Part shown: positions 22,295 through 32,400 of the stretch, in pieces
How positions within the stretch are numbered: the first letter of the stretch is position 1
Layout: every line of letters starts with the position of its first letter
Assembly: GCA_964036275.1 (NCBI GenBank)
Contig: OZ038440.1
Location: 10,949,690 to 11,013,689 of the forward strand
Direction: 5' to 3'
DNA length: 64,000 bases
Origin: Litoditis marina
Taxonomy: Eukaryota; Nematoda; Chromadorea; Rhabditida; Rhabditidae
The notes under the pieces: generated by a model
Told to the model about the DNA's origin: nothing
Databases searched by the model: none
The model's input: only the letters and a program-made list of their open reading frames with translations
Program-made: the position numbers and the translations under genes

Positions 22295-23226
22295 ATAGGC
22301 TTTACAGAGTGCAGTATAGTTGTCACATTTTTGAGCTGGCCTCTTACAGTATGATGGTAGAATTTGTCGTTCAGCTTGCAGCTGTAAGGGATCTTTTTTT
22401 GATGAGCTTTTTCACATTTTTTTTTTACGTAGAACGTACTCAACAAATTGATTGAGAAACCTATGTTTTCTCTCGATACTAGTAATCGAATTATTATCTG
22501 ACCGCTGCTTGGGTTGAGAAATGTGAGGCGTATTGAAACAAATGCGTTTTTATCTCGACGCAAGTGTGTGTAATGTTTACAACTCAACGGTTTTGTTTAT
22601 AAATTGTTGAGAACACCACATTGATCAGTCATTTTTTTCAATTTATCGGTAGAATACTCATCGTTTGTAAACTATTATCGCTGTATGTTTCGGTTTTTTG
22701 TTCTGTGAGATGAATAAATGACTTTCGGGCTCCTTGCGTAGAGAAGATTTTATTATAACTTACTGTAGTCCTCGCATTTCCTAATTTTCTTCAGCAACTC
22801 GAGTACACATTTTATGAAAAACTCGCCATAGATACAAATACATTTCAAATTGATTATGAGATTATGATATAATTGGCAATTCCTATAATAACAAACAATA
22901 TCAGAATTTCATAACTGAATATGTCAATTGTGAAATTTCCGCATGGCAAAATCATTTGATTAGATAAATTATGGTTATTCCTGACTGTGTGAGGCCACCT
23001 TGTTTCATTTACGTTTTCTGTTGCCAATATAAAATGAAAATGTTCAGCATTTTCAAAACTTAGAGTGGTTCCCCTAAACTCTGCTAGTTTTTTTATGTTT
23101 CCTAACGTTTTACGCAAATATTTTGTTCCAGTGAACAATTGGTCTCCTATTTATTTTCTAGCCGTTATCATGCTCATTCAATGAATTTATTGGGTAAATC
23201 TCTCATTAATCACTTTCAGAGTTACG

Positions 23227-23909
23227 ATGTTCTGTTCCCGCTTCACTGTTCTGTTGCTGCCTCTCTTGATGATCTTCTCTGTAATTGGTGCTGAAGTCCA
23301 ACAGGAACCTGCGAATTTCACAGAAACCATCACTGATTGTAATTTGGAAGCTAGTCACAATTGTGCTAAAAACCTACGATTTTGTCATGGACTAAATACG
23401 GTGGGTAATTTGTTCGTGCGACTATGGGCTCCCTAGATTTTGATGTGAGAAAAAGATATGTCTCTGACAGAGAATGAGACTGCATCCATATTTTCGCCGG
23501 ATGAATGTGTTTCGATTTCTGTGAAAATTATGCGTATTACACAGAAATTCCGTCAGATATAGCTTGAATTTGATTATTCGCTCTGCAAAAAAGTTCAGCC
23601 GCGGCTATGTAGCAGCGTCATGAGTGTAGACGCAACACTGTGAAACTGTAGTTCGATGCCGGTCTATTTGAAACGAAACTCGAGCTACACCTCAAATTTG
23701 CTAACTTATAGAATAACGTTAATTAAGTTTTACAGGGTCTCAGTATATTTGCTGTCGGTTTGCTGTTGTTGAACGTGTTCACCATGACGTGGTTCAACCG
23801 CGAGGCTTTGCGCGACGCGTCCCGCCGCGTCGCGGCTCGCATTGGAGGGCGAGCGGAGGACAGACAACCCGTGTTCCAAGAAGACCCGGACCCACTATAC
23901 GTTAGATAA
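23227..23909 (+). CDS. Small secretory-pathway single-pass membrane protein, unknown function
   Basis: Two exons, 23227-23400 and 23736-23909, spliced at GTGGGT and TTTTACAG in phase 0, give 115 residues. Residues 1-22 are a signal peptide (MFCSRFTVLLLPLLMIFSVIG). A short lumenal part follows with an N-glycosylation site (NFT) and four cysteines. Exon 2 opens with a membrane helix (GLSIFAVGLLLLNVFTM), then an Arg-rich tail ending DPDPLYVR. The layout indicates a type I membrane protein with a basic cytoplasmic tail. TTTCAG seven bases before the ATG is a likely trans-splice acceptor. I do not recognise the family. A donor four bases downstream is possible but would lose the helix. An AATAAA lies at 24328-24333. 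Confidence 0.65.
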
Positions 23910-24702
23910 CTGAATTGTAGTTTGAACTCTATACATTTACGAATTTCAACGAGATTAAACTGCAAACACTGTGGACACAGTAGGATTTTCGCTCTTTCTT
24001 GAGCCTATACGGTGTATGTATCGCTAACCCACTGTTTTTGTAGTTTGATCCCATTGCTTTCCAAAAAATTGTTGATTCAATCAGTGGAATGTGATGTTAG
24101 CTAGTAAAAGTAGTTGAACAAGTTGGTAGCTATACACTGGTAAGTTTACTGTGATTTACTGCACTAGTGGTCGCCTCGGAGTACACTGTTTGCCTCAACA
24201 CTGGATGTTTTTTTAATCAATGTTCGGTCTATTCCGTTATTTCATTCTCAGCCAGCTCCTCAACATTTCTGTGATTAAAATATGTGTGTATTTTCAGTAT
24301 AGCAGCTTCTCATTCGCTTTATTTTCAAATAAAGATAAACCTGTTTCCATAGAGACGATGTGTTGATGTAATTCTTCAAAAAAAACTCTCGATAACGAGC
24401 TCATAAAACACTCGATAACGAACCTATAATCAAATGTTTTTGTTTGCACAAGAAAACTAATTTATTCATTCAAAATTTATGCTCTCCTTTTACCACTAAA
24501 AAATTTAATACAAACATAGCTTCCGTCATCGTTCTAATTCCGCACAATCGTTCATTTACGAGTCGAAAACGAGGAATGGTTCCTACTGATTGAGTAAACG
24601 TCAATTACGCGAAAAACACTGAGCGAGGGACATTCGAGCGACAAAATTTGTTCATCGGGTGCAAACTACACAACTACACTAGGAATTTTGAATTGCTAAC
24701 TG
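23910..24702. other. Intergenic, no recognised gene
   Basis: 3' flank of the preceding gene. It contains one TTTGTAGTTTGATC motif (near 24040) of a dispersed short repeat and then AT-rich DNA up to the tail of the LINE fragment. Confidence 0.6.
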
Positions 24703-25495
24703 GAATAGAATAGAATAGAATAGAATAATTTATTGAAATCGTAAATGAGTTCAAAAGTGTGAATACAAAATAGATGCAAAGTGATTCGAAAGTCCCGTGC
24801 GAAATGGTTGTTGCGAAAGAATGCAAAAGACTTGAATCCCTCCCACATTGATACTGTAACGTTGGTATTGAGCACATAGCCGGCCAAAATAACTGGAATA
24901 CATATGAATACGCAAGTTACAACAGACCTGATACACTAATCAAAAGGTAATGGAATTTGAAGTAGTTCAGAAATGTTAACATTTTTTAGGTGTTTACCAA
25001 AAAGTTTTGCTGAAGGCAAGCTAGTAAGACGAGTAGGAAGTTTTGGGTACCATTTGGCAACCCTGATGAAAAACTAGCTTTCTACTGTTACATTACTGAA
25101 TTTAGGTAATTCAAAAGCAAATCCATTACAACTATTAGAGTTTTGACGCTCTCCACATGGACGAAAACATAAATACTTACTTATATCAATGGAGACTTCC
25201 CTTTTCAACATTTTGTTCAGCAAAATAAGATCATGTTTGATACGTCTCTCGTAGAGTGTCTCTAGACCAAGGAATTGTAGTCGATCTTTATAACTTACTC
25301 TGTTGACAGCTATTCTACATCTGCCGTAAACGATTCTGGTAAAAATGCGCTGAACTCTCTCTATACTGCGAATTTCACATATTTTATGTGGCGACCAAAC
25401 AGAAGAACAGTACTCAAGGTATGGTAAAACGTAGCATTTGTAGCATCTGACAAACAGTATTGCATCATTTTGGTGCATAATGCGAAATATGACTT
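24703..25495 (-). mobile_element. 3' end of a non-LTR retrotransposon (LINE), decayed
   Basis: The minus-strand frame from about 25478 encodes the C-terminal end of a LINE ORF2: VLPYLEYCSSVWSP followed by RVQRIFTR, YKDRLQFLGLETL and RRIKHDLILL, the arrangement seen after the reverse transcriptase domain of Jockey/CR1-like elements. An in-frame TAG interrupts at 25076-25074; the same frame then continues 45 more codons (starting FFIRVAKWYPKLPTRL) to a second TAG at 24938. The 3' end is AATAAATT followed by about five ATTCT repeats, a simple-repeat tail as found in LINEs. The 5' part is missing, so this is a dead 5'-truncated copy. Confidence 0.85.
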
Positions 25496-25615
25496 ACTAT
25501 ATCCAACAGAATTGTCGAAAAACATACACGTAACGTTTATCACAATCTCACACAATGAGAAAAGTGGGCATTCTGAGACCTTTGTGTTTAATAGGTACCT
25601 AAAAGGCAGCACATA

Positions 25616-26681
25616 TCACAGTTTGGCGCGAACTTCCTCTATGATACAGACGGTTGTCTTTCCATCGCAGTTCACTACCACGACATCTGCTTCTGAGGAG
25701 GGATCTTCCAGCGTATTCAGTTGGCTATCTAGCAGAGCAACCGGCATGAAGTGATCACGTCTGCGCAGCATACGAGATTCCAACGCTTTCCTGGAACACA
25801 AGTACGAGAAGATAGATGAATAGTCACGTAAAACGTGTAAAATCTAAAATATTTATTTAAAAAAAGCATGAAAGGTTGACATAAGCTGCTGTTTAAAATT
25901 GTTCTAGATTGATTTTTGAAGAAAGACTAAAGCTTTAATTTTTCTGCTGTGTAAGAAGACGTGGAGTTAGTGATATGAACAGGTAAGGTATTGAGAATCA
26001 GTCAAGAGAGATTTGAGTTTATTTTTTTCTGAAACTAACCTCGACAGTTTCAGAAATATAAAACGAATTTGCTCCATCCCAGTCCGGAGTATGTTTCTGT
26101 AATCTCTCTTCAGTGCCGAGCACGCAATCACTGTGTTGGTGTGCTGGATACAATATTGATTTATAGATTGAAGCCAAGGAAATCTGTTTGTATCGGTCAA
26201 AGGAATCCCTGAAAGTCAATTGAAGCAAATTGAACTAATCATTAACTACCTAGTTGCATCAAGTTATCCACTTCAAAATATCGTTACCGCATACACTTAA
26301 AGTCACGTTTTGCAACACTGCAAATGAAGCGGTGAGGCAAAGTAGTGAGATGACAATAAACAATAAATTTTGTACTCACATTCATTGCAAGACGACTACC
26401 GTAATCCGTATGAAAAAGGTTGGTAGAGAAAAGATAGTAGAGAGTGGAGAAAAGTTAGTTCGCAGGTGAAGTTCACAAAATGCGAATCCTCAATTTCATT
26501 AGAAGGTGACCATAATACAATATTGATTACCGCCTCGCATTTTCTCCACATTGGCAACCGGGTGAAATTCGTCACCATCCTTGAAATTGAAGTTCAAACT
26601 TCGCGCCAACTCCTGTCCTACAGTAGTCTTTCCGCAACCCGACACACCCATGACTACGAGTATTGTAGGTTTATCCAACAT
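25616..26681 (-). CDS. IDNK: Gluconokinase (GntK/IDNK family)
   Basis: Phosphorylates gluconate with ATP to 6-phosphogluconate, feeding the pentose phosphate pathway in the cytosol. Exons 26531-26681, 26040-26208 and 25616-25790 join in phase to 164 residues, close to the usual family length. Visible features: the P-loop GVSGCGKT (residues 12-19), the family signature DGDEFHP, then KMRGGIPLTDTNRFPWL, and near the C-terminus HFMPVALLDSQLNTLE, the gluconokinase substrate-side motif. Everything expected in GntK is present and uninterrupted. TTTTCTAG lies just before the ATG and suggests trans-splicing. It sits 221 bp downstream of DMAC1 on the same strand, possible operon spacing. Confidence 0.93.
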
Positions 26682-26902
26682 GAAACTAGAAAAGAAGAGT
26701 TAGTTGTCAGGAAGTCCAGAATTCAGTTTTCTGTTTTGCAATTTATGTTTTCCACCAATTTATGAAAACAGTTAAGTTGAACAGAGATTGAACAGTTACA
26801 AAACCAAGGTAGTTCAGAAAACTCGGTATTTTTACAGAGTGCATGCAATAATCACGTGTTCAATACACATACTATACACATGTACCAAAGTTGTAATCAT
26901 GT

Positions 26903-27929
26903 TTATTTTGAATTAATTGTGATCGATTCGCGTGTTCCTTTGAGGCTGGTGAATGGGGGTAGGTAGAACCATCGAGCCACTCCCATGTAGTAGGCAACTG
27001 GAAGAAAAACGTTTCTCGAGATTTGTGCATTCAAATAATTTATTATGATGAACATAACTAGGTAGTTTATCATAGGGGTTATTGAAGACCAATCAAGCCT
27101 ACACTGTAATGTGGCGCAGTGTTTGTAGTTTGATCCCAAGGTATTTCAAACTAAGTTCGCAAATTGAGCTGTGGTGGAGCGACGCGTCGAACCACAACTC
27201 TAACCCGACAGCCCCATATGAGAAATAAGCATAAAAGTTAAGATTTCATAGGAATCACAAGTAACCAACCTGCAGCTAAACTCCTGACACCCATCTGAAC
27301 ATAAGGCCTTTTTGCGTAGAAACCTCCACTCGACTGGTACAATACATACGATCCTATAAAGGCGCAACTCCCGGTGCCTGAAGAAATTTAATATTTCGGA
27401 ACTTAAATTAAAATCATTGATCTACATAAACAATGATGAAAATCTGCGGATCAACTAATATTACGGAGATAACATAAAAATTACAAGAAATCATACGTAA
27501 CGTTACTATTATCCTGGTAATGTCGATTACTTAGCAACCACCTTGTGTTCGATCCAAATAAGAGTTGAACCCATAAGATTGTGAAAATCGTCCATTTTAT
27601 AGGGTCCTATCCTTTCAAAGCATGCCTGTATGGCGCCCTATCCCGATGTGTTTGTAGTTTGATCCGGTTGCCCTTTGGTCGAACATCGTTAAATCTCGAG
27701 ATCAAACTACAACCGGTATTTGGTCGTTCGCTTTAGATCACCTATCATATCGCCTTGACTCACCTATAATTCGACACTCCTGACAGTCTTTCTGCAACAA
27801 CTTCTCACTCACTTTTGCGGTGTCCATTTGAAAATCTAAATTTTGAGAGTCCATAGATTCAACATGGAAACGTTTCGGAAATACCACTTGTACAAAAATA
27901 TCTTTACGAAGAAGGATCAGATGAACCAT
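26903..27929 (-). CDS. DMAC1: DMAC1-like (TMEM261) mitochondrial complex I assembly protein
   Basis: Exons 27764-27929, 27270-27377 and 26903-26997 join in phase to about 122 residues. The core DCQECRIIG followed by TGSCAFIGSYVLY matches the DMAC1 layout, a CxxC-type cysteine pair leading into a first membrane helix; the second hydrophobic segment is AAVAYYMGVARWFYL. In mammals DMAC1 helps assemble the distal membrane arm of respiratory complex I; the role here follows by homology. The start is uncertain: the upstream ATG at 27929 is used, but ATGs at 27854 or 27827 would also give a complete domain. The stop overlaps an AATAAA. Confidence 0.78.
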
Positions 27930-28045
27930 ATTACAAGCATAGTAAAAAATAAAATTAGACGATACTCATCGGTACCATGAAAGATTCAGATCGAATTTAA
28001 TATTTATTGAAACAACATTACATAATTTTCTTATATATACGTAAA

Positions 28046-28530
28046 CTAAGCAGTATCGCTGCTCTTCTTCAGAGAAACTTTTTCCTTCACGAAGAAATTG
28101 AAAGGTAGCCAGCCGAACTCGTTGGCGACAGATAGATATAGACAGCCTAAAACAGACCAAAGAATGATGGAGAGATATAAATAAACTCTCATACTTACCC
28201 ACTTTTCACCGTATGGTTTGTTAATGACTAGTCTGGGAACTATCTATGTATGCCATCCTTCCCCAAGTATATTTCATTACTGAGTACGTATGCTAGAGAA
28301 TCCCAGCACCTTTCTCCCATTCTGTGTCTCTCGCTTTACGCACTAACTTTCGCAACACTTGACACCCGGCTGGTGGTAAATGCAGCAAACAGCTCGTTTG
28401 AGAGAACGGAGGTTGGAATACTGATGAACACGACCTTCGATGATTCGCTTACCTACAGAACTCAGAACGGTCGCTCCTCGTTGTCGATGCGTTAGGAACT
28501 GATTTGAGCTTGCTCTGAAATGGAAACATA
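28046..28530 (-). CDS. Unresolved small gene between two membrane-protein genes
   Basis: Three exon-like blocks with good splice sites: 28453-28514 (acceptor CATTTCAG, donor GTAAGC), 28199-28232 (TTCCCAG, GTAAGT) and 28046-28146 (TTTTAG). Two readings are possible. If an ATG at about 28529 is used without the first acceptor and all blocks are joined, the product starts MFPFQSKLKS, continues LVINKPYGEKW and ends AGYLSISS. If the middle block is skipped, the frame gives QFLTHRQRGATVLSSVG joined to CLYLSVANEFGWLPFN and ends KSSDTA; this contains a hydrophobic segment but lacks a start. I recognise neither. The last exon ends 117 bp before the DMAC1 start. Confidence 0.35.
28288..28330. repeat. 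Single arm of a MITE also found at 54312-54470
   Basis: GTATGCTAGAGAATCCCAGC and the following CACCTTTCTCCCATTCTG resemble the terminal arm of the foldback element at 54312. Only one arm is recognisable here. Confidence 0.5.
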
Positions 28531-28636
28531 TTCCCAGTTTTTGTTTGACCAAATATAAATAACTTTCTTCTGTATGCTTCTTAATCTCAGAAACAATAGG
28601 AAGAAATATTACCAACACTCTTTCAACACGTTGTTA

Positions 28637-29000
28637 CTAGTAAGCGACTGCTTGCAGGAGATTGGGCAAGTTGTAAGCTGTAGCGACAGTAAGTGTGAGA
28701 TCAATTCCGTAGTTGGTTAGTTGGTAATATAAAATATGCCAGAGAACAGCTGGAAATAGGAAAGTATCACAAATATTAGTTACCTGTCCAATTCTTGAAA
28801 ATACCGAGTTGCATTTTTAAAGATTTTGAACCACGTTTAATTTCAACTAAAAGCAAAATCCTAATATATTATATTCAATTTGAAAACGACACAAACCTCA
28901 TAAAAAGTAATACTGCAGCACCAGTGGTTGCATACTGTATGTAGGTGAACATTGAACGTTTCTCGTTCACGTTCTGCTCTGGATTAGCTGGAGTTTCCAT
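28637..29000 (-). CDS. Small membrane protein, unknown family (~97 aa)
   Basis: Exons 28897-29000, 28784-28860 and 28637-28749 join in phase to 97 residues. The start is METPANPEQNVNEK, followed by a helix over FTYIQYATTGAAVLLFM, a basic stretch (EIKRGSKSLKMQ), a second hydrophobic segment (VLWHILYYQL) and a third over LTLTVATAYNLPNLL. Weak point: intron 1 is only 36 bases. The next acceptor, 14 bases further, gives a more usual length but a stop right after the junction; translation could then start at MQLGIFKNW in exon 2. Function unknown. It lies 467 bp downstream of the NAA20 stop. Confidence 0.5.
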
Positions 29001-29265
29001 GCCACTCAACAAAAAATACATTGCCAAAGCTTAGGACGATTTTGGGAAAAGCAAAACAGAATAATTACGGGACTTTCCGTGATTGGAGAATTGGAAGAAA
29101 CATGAAGATACTGCCGAACATTTATTGAAAACTCTTAAAAAGATCGACATTCAGAGCGGTTCAAAACACAATAACAACTCGACCAACGCTTCAAAACAAT
29201 GAGCAGAAGAGATCACAGATAAACTACTTTTAGCGAACAGCGATCAAAACTATACCTAGTGGACT

Positions 29266-29466
29266 TCAGTGGTTGGCATAATAGATTGCCCATATACCTA
29301 CAACCATAGCTACCAATGCCCAGAACAATATTTCAAACAATTTCATACCTATAATTTCAAACCTATTCGTATCATAAATAATATCACCGAACAGAAAGTA
29401 ACCAATGTCGACTAGGACTGATACGAACCGCTCGGAGGGAGAAAGAGGGGGGTCCTCGTCCGATAG
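29266..29466 (-). CDS. 66-codon in-frame extension after the NAA20 UGA stop (candidate readthrough)
   Basis: After the NAA20 stop (TGA at 29469-29467) the same frame continues from CTA for 66 sense codons to TGA at 29268-29266. It opens LSDEDPPLSPSERF, has YFLFGDIIYDTN in the middle and ends with a strong membrane helix (EILFWALVAMVVGIWAIYY) and a four-residue tail. UGA followed by CUA is the known leaky context in animal readthrough genes. Alternatives: a separate 26-residue microprotein starting at the internal ATG (29346), since an AG lies two bases before it, or chance. Confidence 0.45.
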   Translation of the reverse strand, partial: LSDEDPPLSPSERFVSVLVDIGYFLFGDIIYDTNRFEIIGMKLFEILFWALVAMVVGIWAIYYANH

Positions 29467-32400
29467 TCATATATCCCTTGTGTGAACGGGGTGCGGCAGT
29501 GGGATGATGCTCTTCTTGTCCACGTCTCGCGGCAACGCCTTACGCATGTCTGTAACAATCTCCGTGACTAACATTTGTAGTTTTATCGCACTTACACAAC
29601 AGTAGTCATCAGGACTGTTTGAAGTTCAACTAAAAAAGACGGCGCGGTATAGTTACAGAGTGGTTAAACAATGTAAAGTTCGAAGAAAAACTTCAAAAGA
29701 GAACTTATTGTACAGAGCATATAAGACGACGAATTTCAAACTTTTCACAAAATTCGGCTTTTTCACAGATTTACAACACTTTCTGTGAAACCAATATAGA
29801 GGCTACAATTTAAGATGAAAACCCGATTCGAGGCATTTTTTTCAGATTTTCTATGAGGACAGCGTGTTTGGTACTCATAGTGAATAGCAATTGAAATCAT
29901 CAATAAGAGACACTCATATGGAAAATTCGTATTGAAATTTTCCATTATGAATAATTTCAATTGAAATTTTCCATTATGAATAATTTCAATTGAAATATTC
30001 CATAACCAGAATAATTATTCACAAATGTAGTTTCACCTTTAACTATGAATAATTTCAATACGGGATATTCATAGTTTATATTAGCGAAGTATGTGAACAA
30101 AATATTCCGTGAACGGATTCGAACCTGCGACCTCAGTTTTGTAGTCCGACTCACTAGCCGCTGCGCTATTGTGACACATTTCTTTGGAGAGATAGGAAGC
30201 TTCATATACCGGTCAATGCGGCATCAATTCCCCGGTATAACCATGCGCAGTTGTCTGCCCTGATTTGTGCTCTCGTGGCGCAGTGGTAGAGGGCTCACTT
30301 AGTAACCACAAGTCGCAGGTTCAATTCCGGTGGTTACAGGTTTTGCTGCAATCCACTGATTACCATAGAAAATTTCAATTGTAATTCTCTATTATGGATA
30401 TTTCCTATTGAAAATATCTATAGTAAAAATTTCAATAGAAAATTTCAATGGTTCGAACAATGAATATTTCATATTGAAATTCTCTATATATTTCCAGATT
30501 TGGCCCGATTGCGTGAAATCTGCCAATATTGTTAGAATGGGGTACAATTCCACAGAAAATCGCGTAAAACATGAGAAACCCGATTTTTCTATTTACTTCA
30601 CAGAAAAAGCTGAAAATCTGTGAAAAAGCCAGATTTTGTGAAAAGTTTGAAATTGGTCGTCTTATATTGTATGTATAACATTACCAACTGCTCGTTGGCA
30701 AAAACTCTGAATACCGAATCCAAACTAATACTCGGGGAAAGTATTGCTAGACTGGATCTATAGTTCTCTTTTTTAGTCCCCGATCTCCGTGAAACCCTTA
30801 TCGTATCGGAATGGGTACAATTCAGTCGTACCATCTTTTTTGCAATGTAACAAAACTGGACAAAGAGCATCCTGCGAAAAGGAACTCGTTTTTCAATTCA
30901 AACATGAGAAACTGTAGAATTTTACAGCGAATATAGGCGAATTTCTCCGATATTGACGAAAAGGGAGTTCATTTGTTAATCTTTTCTGATCATTTGGAAA
31001 ACTTTACAAAAGTATGCAAAAACTGATGCCGACATACCGTACGCATTTTCGTCCTCCTGACCAGAATAGTAGTCAATGATTTCTCGATAGACGACATAAC
31101 CCAACGACTTGTACATGCTTATGGCCACTTGGTTTGACACACGAACGAACAGATCCACGAAGAAAGCGCTCTTACTGGAAACATTTTATTTATTAAAGCA
31201 AACATAACTTGTACAACCGTTCAAAGCTAGATGAATGGTAGAAGTTTCATAGCTCACATTCACATATACTGTTTGCCATGAGATGAGAAAACCAAATGAC
31301 TGTAAGCTGCTCAAAGTTGGTTAAAGGTCTTGAGTTAACAAAATCGATAACAAACATGGTGTATACTGTTGTTGAAAAAGAGCATTTGGGATGACGAGTG
31401 GGACGCGAAACTCGAAATATTTTTGAAATGTCGGCAACTGTCAAAATGTTGAACTTCATTAACATATTAACAGCCCTAAACAATACGCAACCAACTAAGA
31501 AAGACTTTGAGAATGTGAGCTTGCCCAGGCCCACGTTCACCCCATATAATATAATATCAACTAAATAGAAACACAATAAATAAACTAACATTTCGGAAAT
31601 TTGCTCCAATGTCTTCATCATGTGTGCACCTAAAGACAGTCTCCTGAAAAGAACACTTATGCGTTGTACATCATGTTAACAAAATTTTTTTATTACTGGT
31701 GTAGTAAGCACAAACACTAGCTAAACCGACTGCCGAATGAATGTTCATTGATCACGAAAAATGCATCAATTTTCACAAATTATTGGTGTTAAAAACGCCG
31801 AAGGTGAGCTCACTTTCTCTTCCCCACTAACTATATGGTTTCGTACTACTTAATACTTGCTACTTTGTAAGAGTTGATACTCAAATGACTCATAAACAAT
31901 AGCGACTCAAACAGAATTGTCCTCATTTACGTAAAAGTAGAGAAATAGAGCAATTGTACTAGTAGTGAATCATTGAAAATCCTAAAAGCTCTCAGAGTCT
32001 AGGTTTTATCAGACGAAGTAACTAGAAACTTGAAATGAATGATGTAATTGTCTAGTCGGTGAAATGATGTATAACAACTACCTGTAGGAAGGAGCGACAG
32101 AGAGAGCCGTAACATGTCCATGCCATTGATCATTTCTACCTTCAGCTTTACCCATAACTAAAAAGTTAGTTTAAATTATGTGAAAAGTTCAACCTGAAAG
32201 TGATAAATGTGGCTAATTCTATATGTAACTGGGTTTTAGGTAACCTAACTGGTAACCGGTTTTTCAGTTTCGGTTACCGACCGGTTACACATCGAGATAA
32301 CAGGGAAAAGGTTACCAAAAACCTCGGTTACATATAGAATTCACCGATAAATGTTCAACCTAAAAGTCAACAACCACCAACCGTGAGGGATGAAAGTATA

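Larger units (their letters stand above)
20541..23226. other. Intergenic, transposon debris, no recognised gene
   Basis: Holds a GC-rich inverted pair (20650-20790 and 21888-22015), an ATT microsatellite (about 21648-21671), a foldback element (21679-21871) and one copy of a 125-bp dispersed repeat (22172-22294), each discussed elsewhere. No exon pair giving a recognisable protein is visible. A TTTCAG acceptor just before 23227 serves the next gene. Confidence 0.6.
29719..30667. mobile_element. ~950-bp foldback element with two divergent tRNA-like modules, in an NAA20 intron
   Basis: Terminal inverted repeats of about 70 bp lie at 29719-29790 and 30598-30667 (ATATAAGACGACGAATTTC against its near complement GAAATTGGTCGTCTTATAT). 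Inside are AT-rich inner repeats, including two direct copies of a 29-bp TTGAAATTTTCCATTATGAA block at 29933-29990 and related sequence in 30360-30480. The centre holds two tRNA-like modules on opposite strands, listed separately. No protein frame is visible, so this is a non-autonomous element. Confidence 0.75.

Noticed and set aside
26254..26765. Plus-strand frames over the gluconokinase exons
   Set aside because: They are antisense shadows of the minus-strand exons, whose protein is clearly recognisable.
29467..29469. The NAA20 UGA as a selenocysteine codon
   Set aside because: NAA20 homologs end at this point, no SECIS-like hairpin was seen downstream, and nematode selenoproteomes are minimal. 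Readthrough is the better hypothesis.
30108..30342. Two functional tRNA genes
   Set aside because: Box A and box B are recognisable, but acceptor and T stems do not pair, so they are tRNA-derived relics.
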